A model generated the notes under the pieces. The model saw only the letters and a list, made by a program, of their open reading frames with translations, had not been told where the DNA came from and ran no database searches. From contig JBEKHI010000236.1 in assembly GCA_050012355.1 (NCBI GenBank), positions 1-13,019 of the forward strand: a stretch of DNA of 13,019 nucleotides, in the 5' to 3' direction. Of this stretch, positions 1-7,062 are shown piece after piece. Source of the stretch: JBEKHI01 sp050012355 (GTDB lineage: Bacteria; Actinomycetota; Actinomycetes; Streptosporangiales; Streptosporangiaceae). A program made the position numbers and the translations under genes. How positions within the stretch are numbered: the first letter of the stretch is position 1; each line of letters starts with the position of its first letter.

Positions 1-73
1 GCCAGCCGACACTGGTCCCGAGCTCAGCTGAATGTGACTACTTCTGGCCCTGTAGCGGGGCACCGAAGGCGAT

Positions 74-80
74 GGGAGAG
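74..80 (+). promoter_or_regulatory. Ribosome-binding site deciding the start of the first gene
   Basis: The purine run GGGAGAG lies 7 nt upstream of the GTG at 88. No comparable site precedes the upstream in-frame GTG at 34, so the gene is best started at 88. The 18 extra residues from the earlier start are Arg-rich and lie before the first beta-strand of the glycosyltransferase fold. Confidence 0.7.
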
Positions 81-87
81 ACCTGAC

Positions 88-921
88 GTGACGATCCGCT
101 TCGTGTCGGTCGTCGGTCCTGATACCGGCCTGCTAGATGCCGTTATCGCGCATTACCGCGGCCTTGGCGTCGAGTCCTTCCACCTGACCCGGCACATCGA
201 GTCGTTTGACGACCCGGAATTCCAGCGGGCTCAGGACGTACTCACCCGGCATGGGCTCGCATTTGCCGCGGTGCACCAGGGCCCGTGGGACGAGGACCTC
301 AACGCCTATCTGATCCGGGCCCAGATGCGGCGGCATCCCAGCGACTGGTGGGTCGTCGCGGACCTTGACGAGTTCCATGTCTACGAGCGGCCGCTAACCG
401 ACATCATCGCCGCCTGTGAGGCCGGCGGATACGACTACGTCATGGGTGCCCTGCTCGACCGGGTGGCCGCCGACGGCAGTCTGCCGGCGCTCAAGCCGGC
501 CGCATCGATCTGGGCGCAGTACCCGCTGGCCGGACTGGTGACGCTGCGGGTGCCGCGAGCGGGAACCTCGAAGGCGACTCTCGCCCGCGGGGATGTGCAT
601 CTGCACCTCGGCCAGCATGGGGCGCAAACGGGCCGGCAATTGCCCGCGGCGCAGGCCTTCGCTCAGGTACACCATTTCAAATGGACCGACTCGGTGCTGC
701 CCAGGCTCACCCAGCGGATCGACGCGTATTCGTCGGGGGACTGGTACCTGACCTATCCAGCGACCACTGATGAGTCACGCCGGATACTCAAGCATCTCGA
801 GGCCAACGGCGGTCGCATCGACGTCACGGCTGAGGAACTCGCCCTGCGCCGCTGCGGCAGTGACTACACGGACTACGAGCCATGGACGGACCTCATCCCC
901 ATGCTCAGTGCTCGCAGATAA
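88..921 (+). CDS. GT-A fold glycosyltransferase (family 2-like, PF13704/GT92-like)
   Basis: Predicted 277-residue cytoplasmic glycosyltransferase that would move a sugar from a nucleotide-sugar donor to an unknown acceptor. The N-terminus reads RFVSVVGPDTGLLDAVIAHY followed by LGVESFHL, the usual opening of the 'LALGVDRFLVYDNGS' type of family-2-like transferases. An acidic metal-binding motif DLDEF at residues 92-96 sits after a hydrophobic strand (WWVVA), the DxD position of GT-A enzymes. A His-rich stretch (VHLHLGQHG, later VHHFKW) follows, as in this family, where it often helps metal binding. No signal peptide or membrane segment is visible. The gene lies 54 nt upstream of a sugar-efflux-like transporter in the same direction, so both may be cotranscribed. 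Donor and acceptor cannot be told from sequence. The family call is firm, the substrate unknown. Confidence 0.8.
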   Translation: MTIRFVSVVGPDTGLLDAVIAHYRGLGVESFHLTRHIESFDDPEFQRAQDVLTRHGLAFAAVHQGPWDEDLNAYLIRAQMRRHPSDWWVVADLDEFHVYERPLTDIIAACEAGGYDYVMGALLDRVAADGSLPALKPAASIWAQYPLAGLVTLRVPRAGTSKATLARGDVHLHLGQHGAQTGRQLPAAQAFAQVHHFKWTDSVLPRLTQRIDAYSSGDWYLTYPATTDESRRILKHLEANGGRIDVTAEELALRRCGSDYTDYEPWTDLIPMLSARR

Positions 922-975
922 ATAACACCCCGAGCCTGGCTCCCGCCTCCAGTCCGATGGCAGTAAAGGAGCAAT

Positions 976-2229
976 GTGAAGCTCGCGCACTACACTCGCC
1001 CTGGGGTTACCGATCGTTCACCCAGGTCGCGCCAGTTCGGCCGGACGGCGATGGCGCTGGGCATCGCCACTGGCTGCTACGGCATAACGATCTCGGTGTT
1101 CGCCACCACGACCAGCTTGTTCCTCGCAGATGCGGTTCGGGTGGGGCCGTTGCTCATCGGCCTGTACTTCAGCGGGTGCGCCGTGGCCGGCATCGGCGTC
1201 TACCTGGCCGCCGGATGGTGGTCTGACCGACTGGCCGATAGGAGGGTTGCCCTCGCCTTGACCGGGCTGGCTGGGGTCGCTGGCGCGGTGACTTTCATAG
1301 CCGTCCGGAGCTACGCGGTGGTATTCGTTACCGGGGCCGTGCTCCTCAGCCTGAACGGCGCGTACTTTTCCCAGTTGTTCGCATATGTCAAAGAGTTCGC
1401 CGAGGCCACCGGCCGGGAGGTGGCTCCGTTTAGTTCCGCGGTACGGTCAATCTTCTCCGGCGGGTGGGTAGTCGGCCCGCCGGCCGGCTTTTTCCTGCTG
1501 GCACACATCGGCTTCGGGCTTATGTACACGAGCGCCGCGGGCCTGCTCCTGGTGACCACACTAATCGGCCGCTGGCTCCTGCCAGCCCTGCCCTTGCCGC
1601 CCAGGCCGCCGGACAAGGACATCGTGAATAGCCACCTGGCCGGGATGCGCCGGGTTCTCGCCACCGTGCCGCGCCGCACGTGGCTGCTGCTCGGTTCGGT
1701 CACAGCGGTCTACGTGGCGGATCAGATGTACCTTATTGTCATTGCCTTGTACGTCACCAGGAATCTGCACCTGTCAGCGGCTTTGGTTGGCCTGCTGGCC
1801 GGGATCTGCGCGGCACTCGAAATTCCTCTTATGATCGTGGTGGGCCGCCTCGCCGGCCGCATCGGAAAGCTGCGCCTCGTGGCTGCCGCCATGGTCATTG
1901 CCATCATTTTTTTCTGCCTGCTGCCAGTGGCTGGCTCGACACCGATCCTGATCGCCCTGCAACTGCCGAACGCCCTGTGGACCGCGGTGATAATGAGTAT
2001 CCCGATGGTGATAGTGCAGCAAGAGGTGCCCGGCGGATCCGGCACCGCGTCCGCGCTCTACTCATCTACCTTTATGATCGCCGGACTGCTGGCCGGTGCC
2101 ATCACTGGGGTGGTCGCCGCCCAGGCAGGATACCGAAACGTATTCTGGATCTGCGCGGGTCTCTGCGTGATCGCGGCCGCATTGCTCCTGTGCCGGATGG
2201 CTTCGCGAGTTACTGTTGTGTTTAAATGA
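976..2229 (+). CDS. MFS transporter, sugar-efflux (SetA/SotA)-like
   Basis: Predicted 417-residue inner-membrane major facilitator protein with about 12 hydrophobic helices. A cytoplasmic loop near residues 207-225 (PLPPRPPDKD) separates the two six-helix halves. The short loop WWSDRLADRRVAL matches the MFS loop 2-3 signature (G-x-x-x-D-R-x-G-R-R type). The C-terminal stretch with GTASALYSS, AGLLAGAITG and GYRNVFWIC resembles the SET family of sugar efflux transporters, which export sugars, lactosides or glycosides by proton antiport. The start is GTG at 976 with AAAGGAG 4 nt upstream; an ATG two bases earlier runs straight into TGA. It follows the glycosyltransferase by 54 nt, so export of a glycosylated product is a reasonable inference. 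It could instead be a drug exporter: MFS substrate calls from sequence are weak. Confidence 0.8.
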   Translation: MKLAHYTRPGVTDRSPRSRQFGRTAMALGIATGCYGITISVFATTTSLFLADAVRVGPLLIGLYFSGCAVAGIGVYLAAGWWSDRLADRRVALALTGLAGVAGAVTFIAVRSYAVVFVTGAVLLSLNGAYFSQLFAYVKEFAEATGREVAPFSSAVRSIFSGGWVVGPPAGFFLLAHIGFGLMYTSAAGLLLVTTLIGRWLLPALPLPPRPPDKDIVNSHLAGMRRVLATVPRRTWLLLGSVTAVYVADQMYLIVIALYVTRNLHLSAALVGLLAGICAALEIPLMIVVGRLAGRIGKLRLVAAAMVIAIIFFCLLPVAGSTPILIALQLPNALWTAVIMSIPMVIVQQEVPGGSGTASALYSSTFMIAGLLAGAITGVVAAQAGYRNVFWICAGLCVIAAALLLCRMASRVTVVFK

Positions 2230-2252
2230 GGGGAAGTTAGCAGTCATTTATA

Positions 2253-2281
2253 TTGCTATTGCATTGAATCATTGATAAAAT
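2253..2281 (+). promoter_or_regulatory. Sigma70-type promoter for the five-gene operon
   Basis: TTGCTA (2253-2258) and TAAAAT (2276-2281) are separated by 17 bp. The -10 matches TATAAT at five of six positions and the -35 matches TTGACA at four. It lies in a markedly AT-rich island (about 2221-2305) in otherwise GC-rich DNA, between the MFS gene and the operon. Transcription would start near 2288 and give a leader of about 210 nt before the ATG at 2498. No other element was recognised in the 2230-2497 gap apart from the inverted repeat at 2412-2438. Confidence 0.5.
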
Positions 2282-2411
2282 TCTGTTAATTCCACAGTTT
2301 TGAATGTGCGCCCTGCCGTGATGTCGCGGACGAGAGGAGGCAGAGCGGCCCATTCGGACTGTATCTCGTCTGATCTTTGCGGCTGTCGGGCTGCCTTAAA
2401 CAGGCTCGTTC

Positions 2412-2438
2412 GCTTCGATTCTGGACTTCGAAGCTTCG
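2412..2438 (+). repeat. Inverted repeat in the operon leader
   Basis: GCTTCGA (2412-2418) and TCGAAGC (2428-2434) are perfect 7-bp inverted arms around a 9-nt loop. The second arm overlaps a 10-bp palindrome CGAAGCTTCG (2429-2438), so the half-site GCTTCG occurs three times in 27 bp. It sits 60-85 nt before the start codon, downstream of the predicted promoter. It could be an RNA hairpin in the leader or an operator for a dimeric regulator. The two alternatives cannot be separated by sequence. Confidence 0.4.
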
Positions 2439-2497
2439 CCATTGCGGCATGAACTGCTGCCCCCACGTCGCCGAATTAACCACTCAATAGGAGAAAT

Positions 2498-3079
2498 ATG
2501 CCTCTCCCACCGTCAACGAAAGATCCCTGGGCAGACGTTACAAGCGCGCACAGTTTCCGGTGTGATGAGCTGGTATCTGCCTTGCAGAAATACATCCGCC
2601 GGGGCAACCTGGAAGAGGCGCTTCTCGTCGCTCGGGAGATGTACGAGACAAGCCAGGAACTGGAAGCGCATCTGTGGAACCGGCTGATGGTGATCTCCGC
2701 GTCCGACTGCAATGATGGAACGTTTCTGCAGACGACCATCATCGAGTCCCTGCATCGGGTGGGCATGCGCATGCAGCGGGGCACCGGCGAACGCTGGCTC
2801 TTCCTCGTCCAAGCTGTCCGCTACCTGGTCTCGTTCCCCAAGGACATGACCACCGATGAGCTCTGCATGTGGTCGCGCCACACGATGAACAACCACCTCC
2901 GCGGGCCGGTCATACCGGACTACGCGCTCGACATACACACCGAAGCAGGTCGCAAGATGGGCCGAGGGGTGGCTCACTTCCTCGATGAGGGAACGGTCAT
3001 CACCAATCAGTACGAGGGCGCCGACCCAACGTTCGGTGAGCGCGTCCGGGAGACGGTGGCCCGGGAAGAGTGGGGGTAG
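2498..3079 (+). CDS. RarA/MgsA C-terminal-like protein lacking the AAA+ ATPase
   Basis: Predicted 193-residue soluble protein. Residues 20-75 (HSFRCDELVSALQKYIRRGN, then EEALLVAREM, then LWNRLMVISASDCND) resemble the helical C-terminal region of the replication-associated recombination ATPase RarA/MgsA. There the pattern is 'D..SALHKSIRGSDPDAALYWLARM...RRLVRIASEDIG'. Residues 140-157 (PDYALDIHT..GRKMGRG) resemble a 'PDYALD-HT-RG--MGRG' motif I recall at the end of some RarA-like proteins. No Walker A or B is present, so it cannot be an ATPase itself. The start is ATG 2498 with AGGAG 4 nt upstream, and the stop is one base before the next gene, so it is the first gene of the operon. Role unknown: it could be a scaffold, a tetramerisation domain or a repurposed enzyme-associated domain. 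Family match is moderate; function is not assigned. Confidence 0.6.
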   Translation: MPLPPSTKDPWADVTSAHSFRCDELVSALQKYIRRGNLEEALLVAREMYETSQELEAHLWNRLMVISASDCNDGTFLQTTIIESLHRVGMRMQRGTGERWLFLVQAVRYLVSFPKDMTTDELCMWSRHTMNNHLRGPVIPDYALDIHTEAGRKMGRGVAHFLDEGTVITNQYEGADPTFGERVRETVAREEWG

Positions 3080-3080
3080 C

Positions 3081-5285
3081 ATGCCCGATCACGCTGCCTC
3101 ATCCCCTTCCGAGAAACCGGCACCGACGGTCACCTTCCTCGGACACGCTGGACTGTCGGTGGATGCCGCCGCGTTTCGGCTCGTGTGCGACCCCTGGTTC
3201 GACAGCGCCGGCGCCAACTTGGGCTCCTGGTTTCAGTACCCTCGCAACGATCACCTGGATCTGGAGCCGTTGAAACAGGCGGACTGGATAGCGGTCACCC
3301 ACGAGCATCTCGACCACTTCGATCCGTGGTTCCTGGCTCAGCTCCCATCCTCCGCGCGGGTGCTCATACCCCAGTACCCCGCTGGAGGCTTTCGTCGCCG
3401 GGTCCAGGAGGCCGGTGTCGGCAACATCATCGAACTCGCTCCATGGCAACAGTTCCCCCTGGACAACCATGGCTCCTGGATCGCCGCGATCCCCGACGTC
3501 TCGCCGATGTGGCATGACGCGGCCTTCCTGATCGTCGCGGACGGGTTCGCCATCTTGAACTGCAACGACGCCAAACTCATACCCGCGCAGACCCGTCGCG
3601 CCAAGCACATGGCGGGAGGAGTCCTGTCGTTGATGGCGCTCCAGACCTCGCGCGCCGCCTGGCACCCCATGGCTTACGACAACTACACCCGCGACGAGGT
3701 CCGGCGGATCGCCTGGGAGAAGAAGCTCGCCAAACTCCACGCGGTGGCACGACTCGTGCGGGCCACCGCACCCGAGCTCGCCGTGCCGTTCGCGGGCCCG
3801 CCGTGTTTTCTCGACGCCGACCTGCGGAGTAACAACTGGGTGCTGGACCGCGGAGCCGACGGGGCCTATACCGATCCAGAGGAAGCACGGGCTTGGCTAG
3901 CACAACAACTTCCGCAACAGCAGTGGGAGGTCTTCCAGCCGGGGGACCGGATAGACCTCGGCAGCCGGGAGGTAACGCGCGATCAGGTGTCATCCGCGTT
4001 CCGCTTCGAGGACAGAGCGGCCTACCTGGCGGAATACGCGGCCGACCGTGCCGCAGCGATCGCCAGGGTCAAGGCCAGCTGCCCGGAGCCGGGGCCGGAG
4101 TTGCGCGCGCTGTTCACTGAGCATTTCCAGCAGCTGGGCCGGCTGAGCGAGCACTTCAACGACCGGATCGGCATGACCGTACGGTTCACGGTCAACGGCC
4201 CGCACGGAGGCCAGTGGGACGTCTCCCTGAACCGCGACGGGGTGACGGTCGGCGAGGACCTGGCCGATAAGCCGAGCTATCACCTCACCGTGGACGGCCG
4301 ATGGCTGCTGCCCGTGCTCACCGGAAGGATCAGTTGGGAGGGGCTGCTCTTGTCCTTGCGGGTGCGCTTCTACCGCGATCCCGACGTGTACAACGACTAC
4401 CTGGTCGGGCTTCTCAAGCACGCCGACGCGGAAGCACTCAAAGCAGTCGAGCAGTACGACACGACACGGAACTCTGACGAGCGCATCACCGTCATGGACA
4501 GCTTCGGCGACGCCTACGAGGTCAGCAGGTACTGCCCCCATGCGGGTGAGGATATGTCGGTGGCGTCCATCGTTGAAGGCCGCCAGCTCACGTGTCTGCG
4601 CCACAACTTCACTTTCGACTTGGCAACCGGGCAATGCCTCAACGCGCGCAGCCTGCGGCTTGCGGTCTCGCGCGTCTCACCGTCCGCCCCTTCCGACTCG
4701 CGGGGAGGCCCCGCCATGCACACTCCCACCCTCTACGACCGGCAGCACTGGCCGGAAGTTCAAGTCTGGGCCAGGTACACGGAACAACTTCCACCTACGG
4801 AACTGGTGCAAAGCGTCCACATTGTCGCCATGGACGCGGCCGGAAACATCTGCGTCTGCGAAGACGACCGGCGGAACATATTCCTGCCCGGCGGCACCCG
4901 CGAACCCGGGGAATCGATCCTGCACTGCGCCGTCAGGGAACTGCGTGAGGAGGCTGGCCTCACGGTCACGGGCAGCGTCCGCTGGTTCGGCGCCCACCTG
5001 GCCGACGGATACAAACCCACCCCCTATCGCCCGTATCTGCCGCACCCCAAGAAGGCCTGGCTGTGGGGCGTTTGCGACGCCGTCCAAGATGGGCCGCCGA
5101 CCAATCCTTCCGGAGCGGAACAGGTCATCTCCGTGCAGATGCTTCCGGTCGCCGACGCGCAGAACGCCCTGTCCCAGGTGAAGCCCTGGTACCCCGAACT
5201 GATCGAGCGCGCCTGCCACTTCCACCGGCGCGGGTCCGTCGATCAGGTGGCGGTGCCGGACTACGGGGAGACGCAGCCGCTATGA
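3081..5285 (+). CDS. CMAH-like MBL-fold / Rieske protein fused to a Nudix hydrolase
   Basis: Predicted 734-residue soluble multidomain protein. Residues 15-260 are a metallo-beta-lactamase fold with HEHLDH at 74-79 (HxHxDH) and likely further ligands H145 and D163. The order of motifs (DPWF, QADWIAVTHEHLDH, PWQQF, KILN-like AILNCND, RRIAWEKKLAKL, VPFAGP) and a C-terminal RFYRDPDVY (429-437) match CMP-N-acetylneuraminate hydroxylase (CMAH) as I remember it. A Rieske motif, C485-x-H487-x17-C505-x2-H508, follows. CMAH has its Rieske domain at the N-terminus; here it is C-terminal. Residues 546-734 are a Nudix domain with a perfect box at 605-627 (G-x5-E-x7-REL-R-EE-A-GL). The start is ATG 3081, one base after the previous stop; an earlier in-frame ATG at 2985 lies inside the upstream gene. 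A CMAH-like oxygenase acting on a nucleotide-linked sugar is plausible, but the substrate is unknown and no sialic acid genes are present. Confidence 0.8.
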   Translation: MPDHAASSPSEKPAPTVTFLGHAGLSVDAAAFRLVCDPWFDSAGANLGSWFQYPRNDHLDLEPLKQADWIAVTHEHLDHFDPWFLAQLPSSARVLIPQYPAGGFRRRVQEAGVGNIIELAPWQQFPLDNHGSWIAAIPDVSPMWHDAAFLIVADGFAILNCNDAKLIPAQTRRAKHMAGGVLSLMALQTSRAAWHPMAYDNYTRDEVRRIAWEKKLAKLHAVARLVRATAPELAVPFAGPPCFLDADLRSNNWVLDRGADGAYTDPEEARAWLAQQLPQQQWEVFQPGDRIDLGSREVTRDQVSSAFRFEDRAAYLAEYAADRAAAIARVKASCPEPGPELRALFTEHFQQLGRLSEHFNDRIGMTVRFTVNGPHGGQWDVSLNRDGVTVGEDLADKPSYHLTVDGRWLLPVLTGRISWEGLLLSLRVRFYRDPDVYNDYLVGLLKHADAEALKAVEQYDTTRNSDERITVMDSFGDAYEVSRYCPHAGEDMSVASIVEGRQLTCLRHNFTFDLATGQCLNARSLRLAVSRVSPSAPSDSRGGPAMHTPTLYDRQHWPEVQVWARYTEQLPPTELVQSVHIVAMDAAGNICVCEDDRRNIFLPGGTREPGESILHCAVRELREEAGLTVTGSVRWFGAHLADGYKPTPYRPYLPHPKKAWLWGVCDAVQDGPPTNPSGAEQVISVQMLPVADAQNALSQVKPWYPELIERACHFHRRGSVDQVAVPDYGETQPL
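4700..4714 (+). promoter_or_regulatory. Hairpin enclosing an internal Shine-Dalgarno before the Nudix part
   Basis: GCGGGG (4700-4705) and CCCCGC (4709-4714) form a perfect 6-bp stem with the loop AGG. The stem and loop contain GGGGAGG (4702-4708), a strong Shine-Dalgarno placed 7 nt before an in-frame ATG at 4716. That ATG begins the Nudix domain exactly. It looks like the start of a once separate gene, or a start site that yields a free Nudix protein. The hairpin would hide it unless ribosomes arriving from upstream melt it. Confidence 0.45.
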
Positions 5286-6214
5286 CCTCGGCAGTCTCGA
5301 TCGTCGACACGGACATCAACGGCGTCAATGACGACGCCTTCGCCCTTCACTACCTGCTCGCGAAGCAGTACATCCCAGCGATGATCACCACGTGCTCAGG
5401 CAACACTCTCGCCTGCGACAGTCTCGACGACGCCCGCATTCTGCTCGCGTCCTACGGCATCGAGATGACGACCCAGGCCGGCCCGGACAGTCCCCAGGGA
5501 TGGACCCCGGAGATTCACGAGTATCACCGAAACCTGCGCAAGGAATCGGATGACTCGGTGTACCTAGGCGAGCTGGGCAGCCCTCGCACGCATTCCGCGT
5601 CGACCGACGATGGCCGGACCATCGCCTACGCCGCTACGGCGCCCCTAGCCGGCTACCTGGCGCTCGGCCCGCTCGGCAACCTCCGCGACGCCCTCGTGTC
5701 GGCGGCGCTGCCCGCTACGGGTCTCCAGCACCTTGTCTTCTCCGGCGGCGCCTTCGGTGTCCCCGGAAATGTCGGGCGGCTCGCCGAGTTCAACATTCTG
5801 GCGGATCCGCTCGCCGCGGCCTATGTGTTCGCGGCGCCCCTTGCCCGCGTCACGGTGGTCCCGCTCGACGTGACCGCCGAGCTCACCTACGGCTTGCCTC
5901 AGTACCGGCGGATCACGTCCGGAACCGGTCCGTTCAGCCAGGACCTCGGGAGAACCAAGGGAGCCGCGTTCGCGGCCCATCCGGACTTCCGCGAGCCGCT
6001 GTGGGACCTGATAGCCGCCATGGTGATGACGAACCCGGAGATTATCACCCGCAGCGTACGAGGCGAAGTGAGCGTCGGCACATCGCCTACCGCTTCGCTT
6101 GGCGCCACGACACTGCGGCGTTCCGACCACGGTCACGTGACAGTGGTCCTCGAGGTCGACACCGATGGGGTGCTGGACGAATGGACCCGTACCTTCGAGA
6201 GCGTCCAGGAATGA
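5282..6214 (+). CDS. Inosine/uridine-preferring nucleoside hydrolase family protein
   Basis: Predicted 310-residue cytoplasmic enzyme of the nucleoside N-ribohydrolase family, which splits the N-glycosidic bond of nucleosides into base and ribose using a bound calcium ion. The N-terminal motif DTDINGVNDDAFAL (residues 9-22) corresponds to the DTDxGxDVDDALAL calcium-binding loop: D9, D11, D17 and D18 are kept, while the Gly and the middle Asp are replaced by Asn and Val. LALGPLGNL (127-134), GGAFGVPGNV (155-164) and AEFNILADPLAA (168-179) match the later family signatures, with the expected Asp at 175. The ATG at 5282 overlaps the upstream stop (ATGA), with GGGGAG at 5265-5270, so translation is probably coupled to the Nudix part. 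In this context it may act on a modified nucleoside or C-N linked glycoside rather than in salvage. Family certain, substrate unknown. Confidence 0.85.
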   Translation: MTSAVSIVDTDINGVNDDAFALHYLLAKQYIPAMITTCSGNTLACDSLDDARILLASYGIEMTTQAGPDSPQGWTPEIHEYHRNLRKESDDSVYLGELGSPRTHSASTDDGRTIAYAATAPLAGYLALGPLGNLRDALVSAALPATGLQHLVFSGGAFGVPGNVGRLAEFNILADPLAAAYVFAAPLARVTVVPLDVTAELTYGLPQYRRITSGTGPFSQDLGRTKGAAFAAHPDFREPLWDLIAAMVMTNPEIITRSVRGEVSVGTSPTASLGATTLRRSDHGHVTVVLEVDTDGVLDEWTRTFESVQE

Positions 6215-7062
6215 CGGCTACGGAAGACTTGATCAGCCGCACATCGATCGTGATTCCTGTCAAAGACGACCCGTTGATCTTCCGTTGCCTCGAGTCGGTC
6301 GACGAATCCGCCGAGGTCGTCGTGGTGACCAACGGCAGCACGCCGCGGTTCGTGAAGTCCCTGGCCTCGTTTGAGAGGTATCCCCTCGAGATCGTCTCGC
6401 TGGAGGAACCGGGGATCGGCGCGGCCTTCAACGCTGGCGCGGAAAAGGCCTCGGGTGACTTCATCCTGCTCATGGACTCGGACTGCGTTTTCACTCCTGG
6501 AAGCATCCGGGCAATGGTCAAGGGCCTGGGGAGCGGTAACTTCTCCCGGGGCCGCACCGTCTTCAGCAGCTACAGCTGGGCCACCCGGATGGCGGCCCGC
6601 ACCCGGGAGTACACGGAGGACGCTCTGCGTACGCGCCGTCCGAACGCCTACAGCCCTCCGCTGCTCTACCGCAAGGATGTCATCCAGCACATGGGCGGCT
6701 ATCACTTCGATCCGCGCCTGGACTGGCGTGAAGACCGGGACTTCGAGTTGCGCAGACGAGCGGCGGGACTGCCTATCGCGTTCGTTCCCGCGGGCACGGT
6801 GATTCACAAACCGCTGAGCATCCGGGCTGATCTGGCCAGTGTGCTCAACTACGGTGCGGGTCAGCACCGCGGGGAGCTCCTCGGTGTCCTGCCCAAGACT
6901 TCCCTGCGGCACGAGTTCGCCAAGACGGTGCGCGGCGGCGCCCGCATCGCCGTGGGAACGGGCAACCCCGTGCTCGCCGTCTATCCCTTCGTGCGCTTCC
7001 TAGCCTTCCTGCGGGGCTATCGGAAGGCGGCCAGGAGACACGCTAGTGATCATCGCGTGTGA
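6211..7062 (+). CDS. Family 2 glycosyltransferase
   Basis: Predicted 283-residue GT-A glycosyltransferase using a nucleotide-sugar donor. Residues 12-30 (SIVIPVKDDPLIFRCLESV) form the first strand and nucleotide-binding loop; EPGIGAAFNAGAEKASGDFI (66-85) is the typical 'G-x-G-x-A-x-N-x-G' region. The metal-binding DxD is D89-S90-D91, and WREDRDFELRRR carries the ED motif (E174-D175) that supplies the catalytic base. The C-terminal part (about 245-275) is mildly hydrophobic and basic, perhaps for peripheral membrane contact, with no clear transmembrane helix. The ATG at 6211 overlaps the upstream stop by 4 nt, and the gene overlaps the following one by 17 nt. It therefore belongs to the same operon as the nucleoside hydrolase and phosphatase. 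Donor and acceptor cannot be told from sequence. Confidence 0.85.
   Translation: MTATEDLISRTSIVIPVKDDPLIFRCLESVDESAEVVVVTNGSTPRFVKSLASFERYPLEIVSLEEPGIGAAFNAGAEKASGDFILLMDSDCVFTPGSIRAMVKGLGSGNFSRGRTVFSSYSWATRMAARTREYTEDALRTRRPNAYSPPLLYRKDVIQHMGGYHFDPRLDWREDRDFELRRRAAGLPIAFVPAGTVIHKPLSIRADLASVLNYGAGQHRGELLGVLPKTSLRHEFAKTVRGGARIAVGTGNPVLAVYPFVRFLAFLRGYRKAARRHASDHRV

Noticed and set aside
34..87. GTG at 34 as start of the first glycosyltransferase
   Set aside because: No ribosome-binding site. The GTG at 88 has GGGAGAG at 7 nt, and the extra residues do not belong to the fold.
2985..3080. ATG at 2985 as start of the Rieske/MBL protein
   Set aside because: It lies inside the upstream gene in another frame, and the extra 32 residues look like a shadow of that gene. 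ATG 3081 starts one base after the upstream stop.
5063..5281. N-terminal extension of the nucleoside hydrolase from 5063
   Set aside because: The extension is an Arg-rich shadow of the Nudix domain. ATG 5282 has a ribosome-binding site and an ATGA overlap, and the family motif starts 8 residues later.
6001..6210. N-terminal extension of the second glycosyltransferase from 6001
   Set aside because: It overlaps the nucleoside hydrolase gene and has no glycosyltransferase features; ATG 6211 fits the ATGA overlap.
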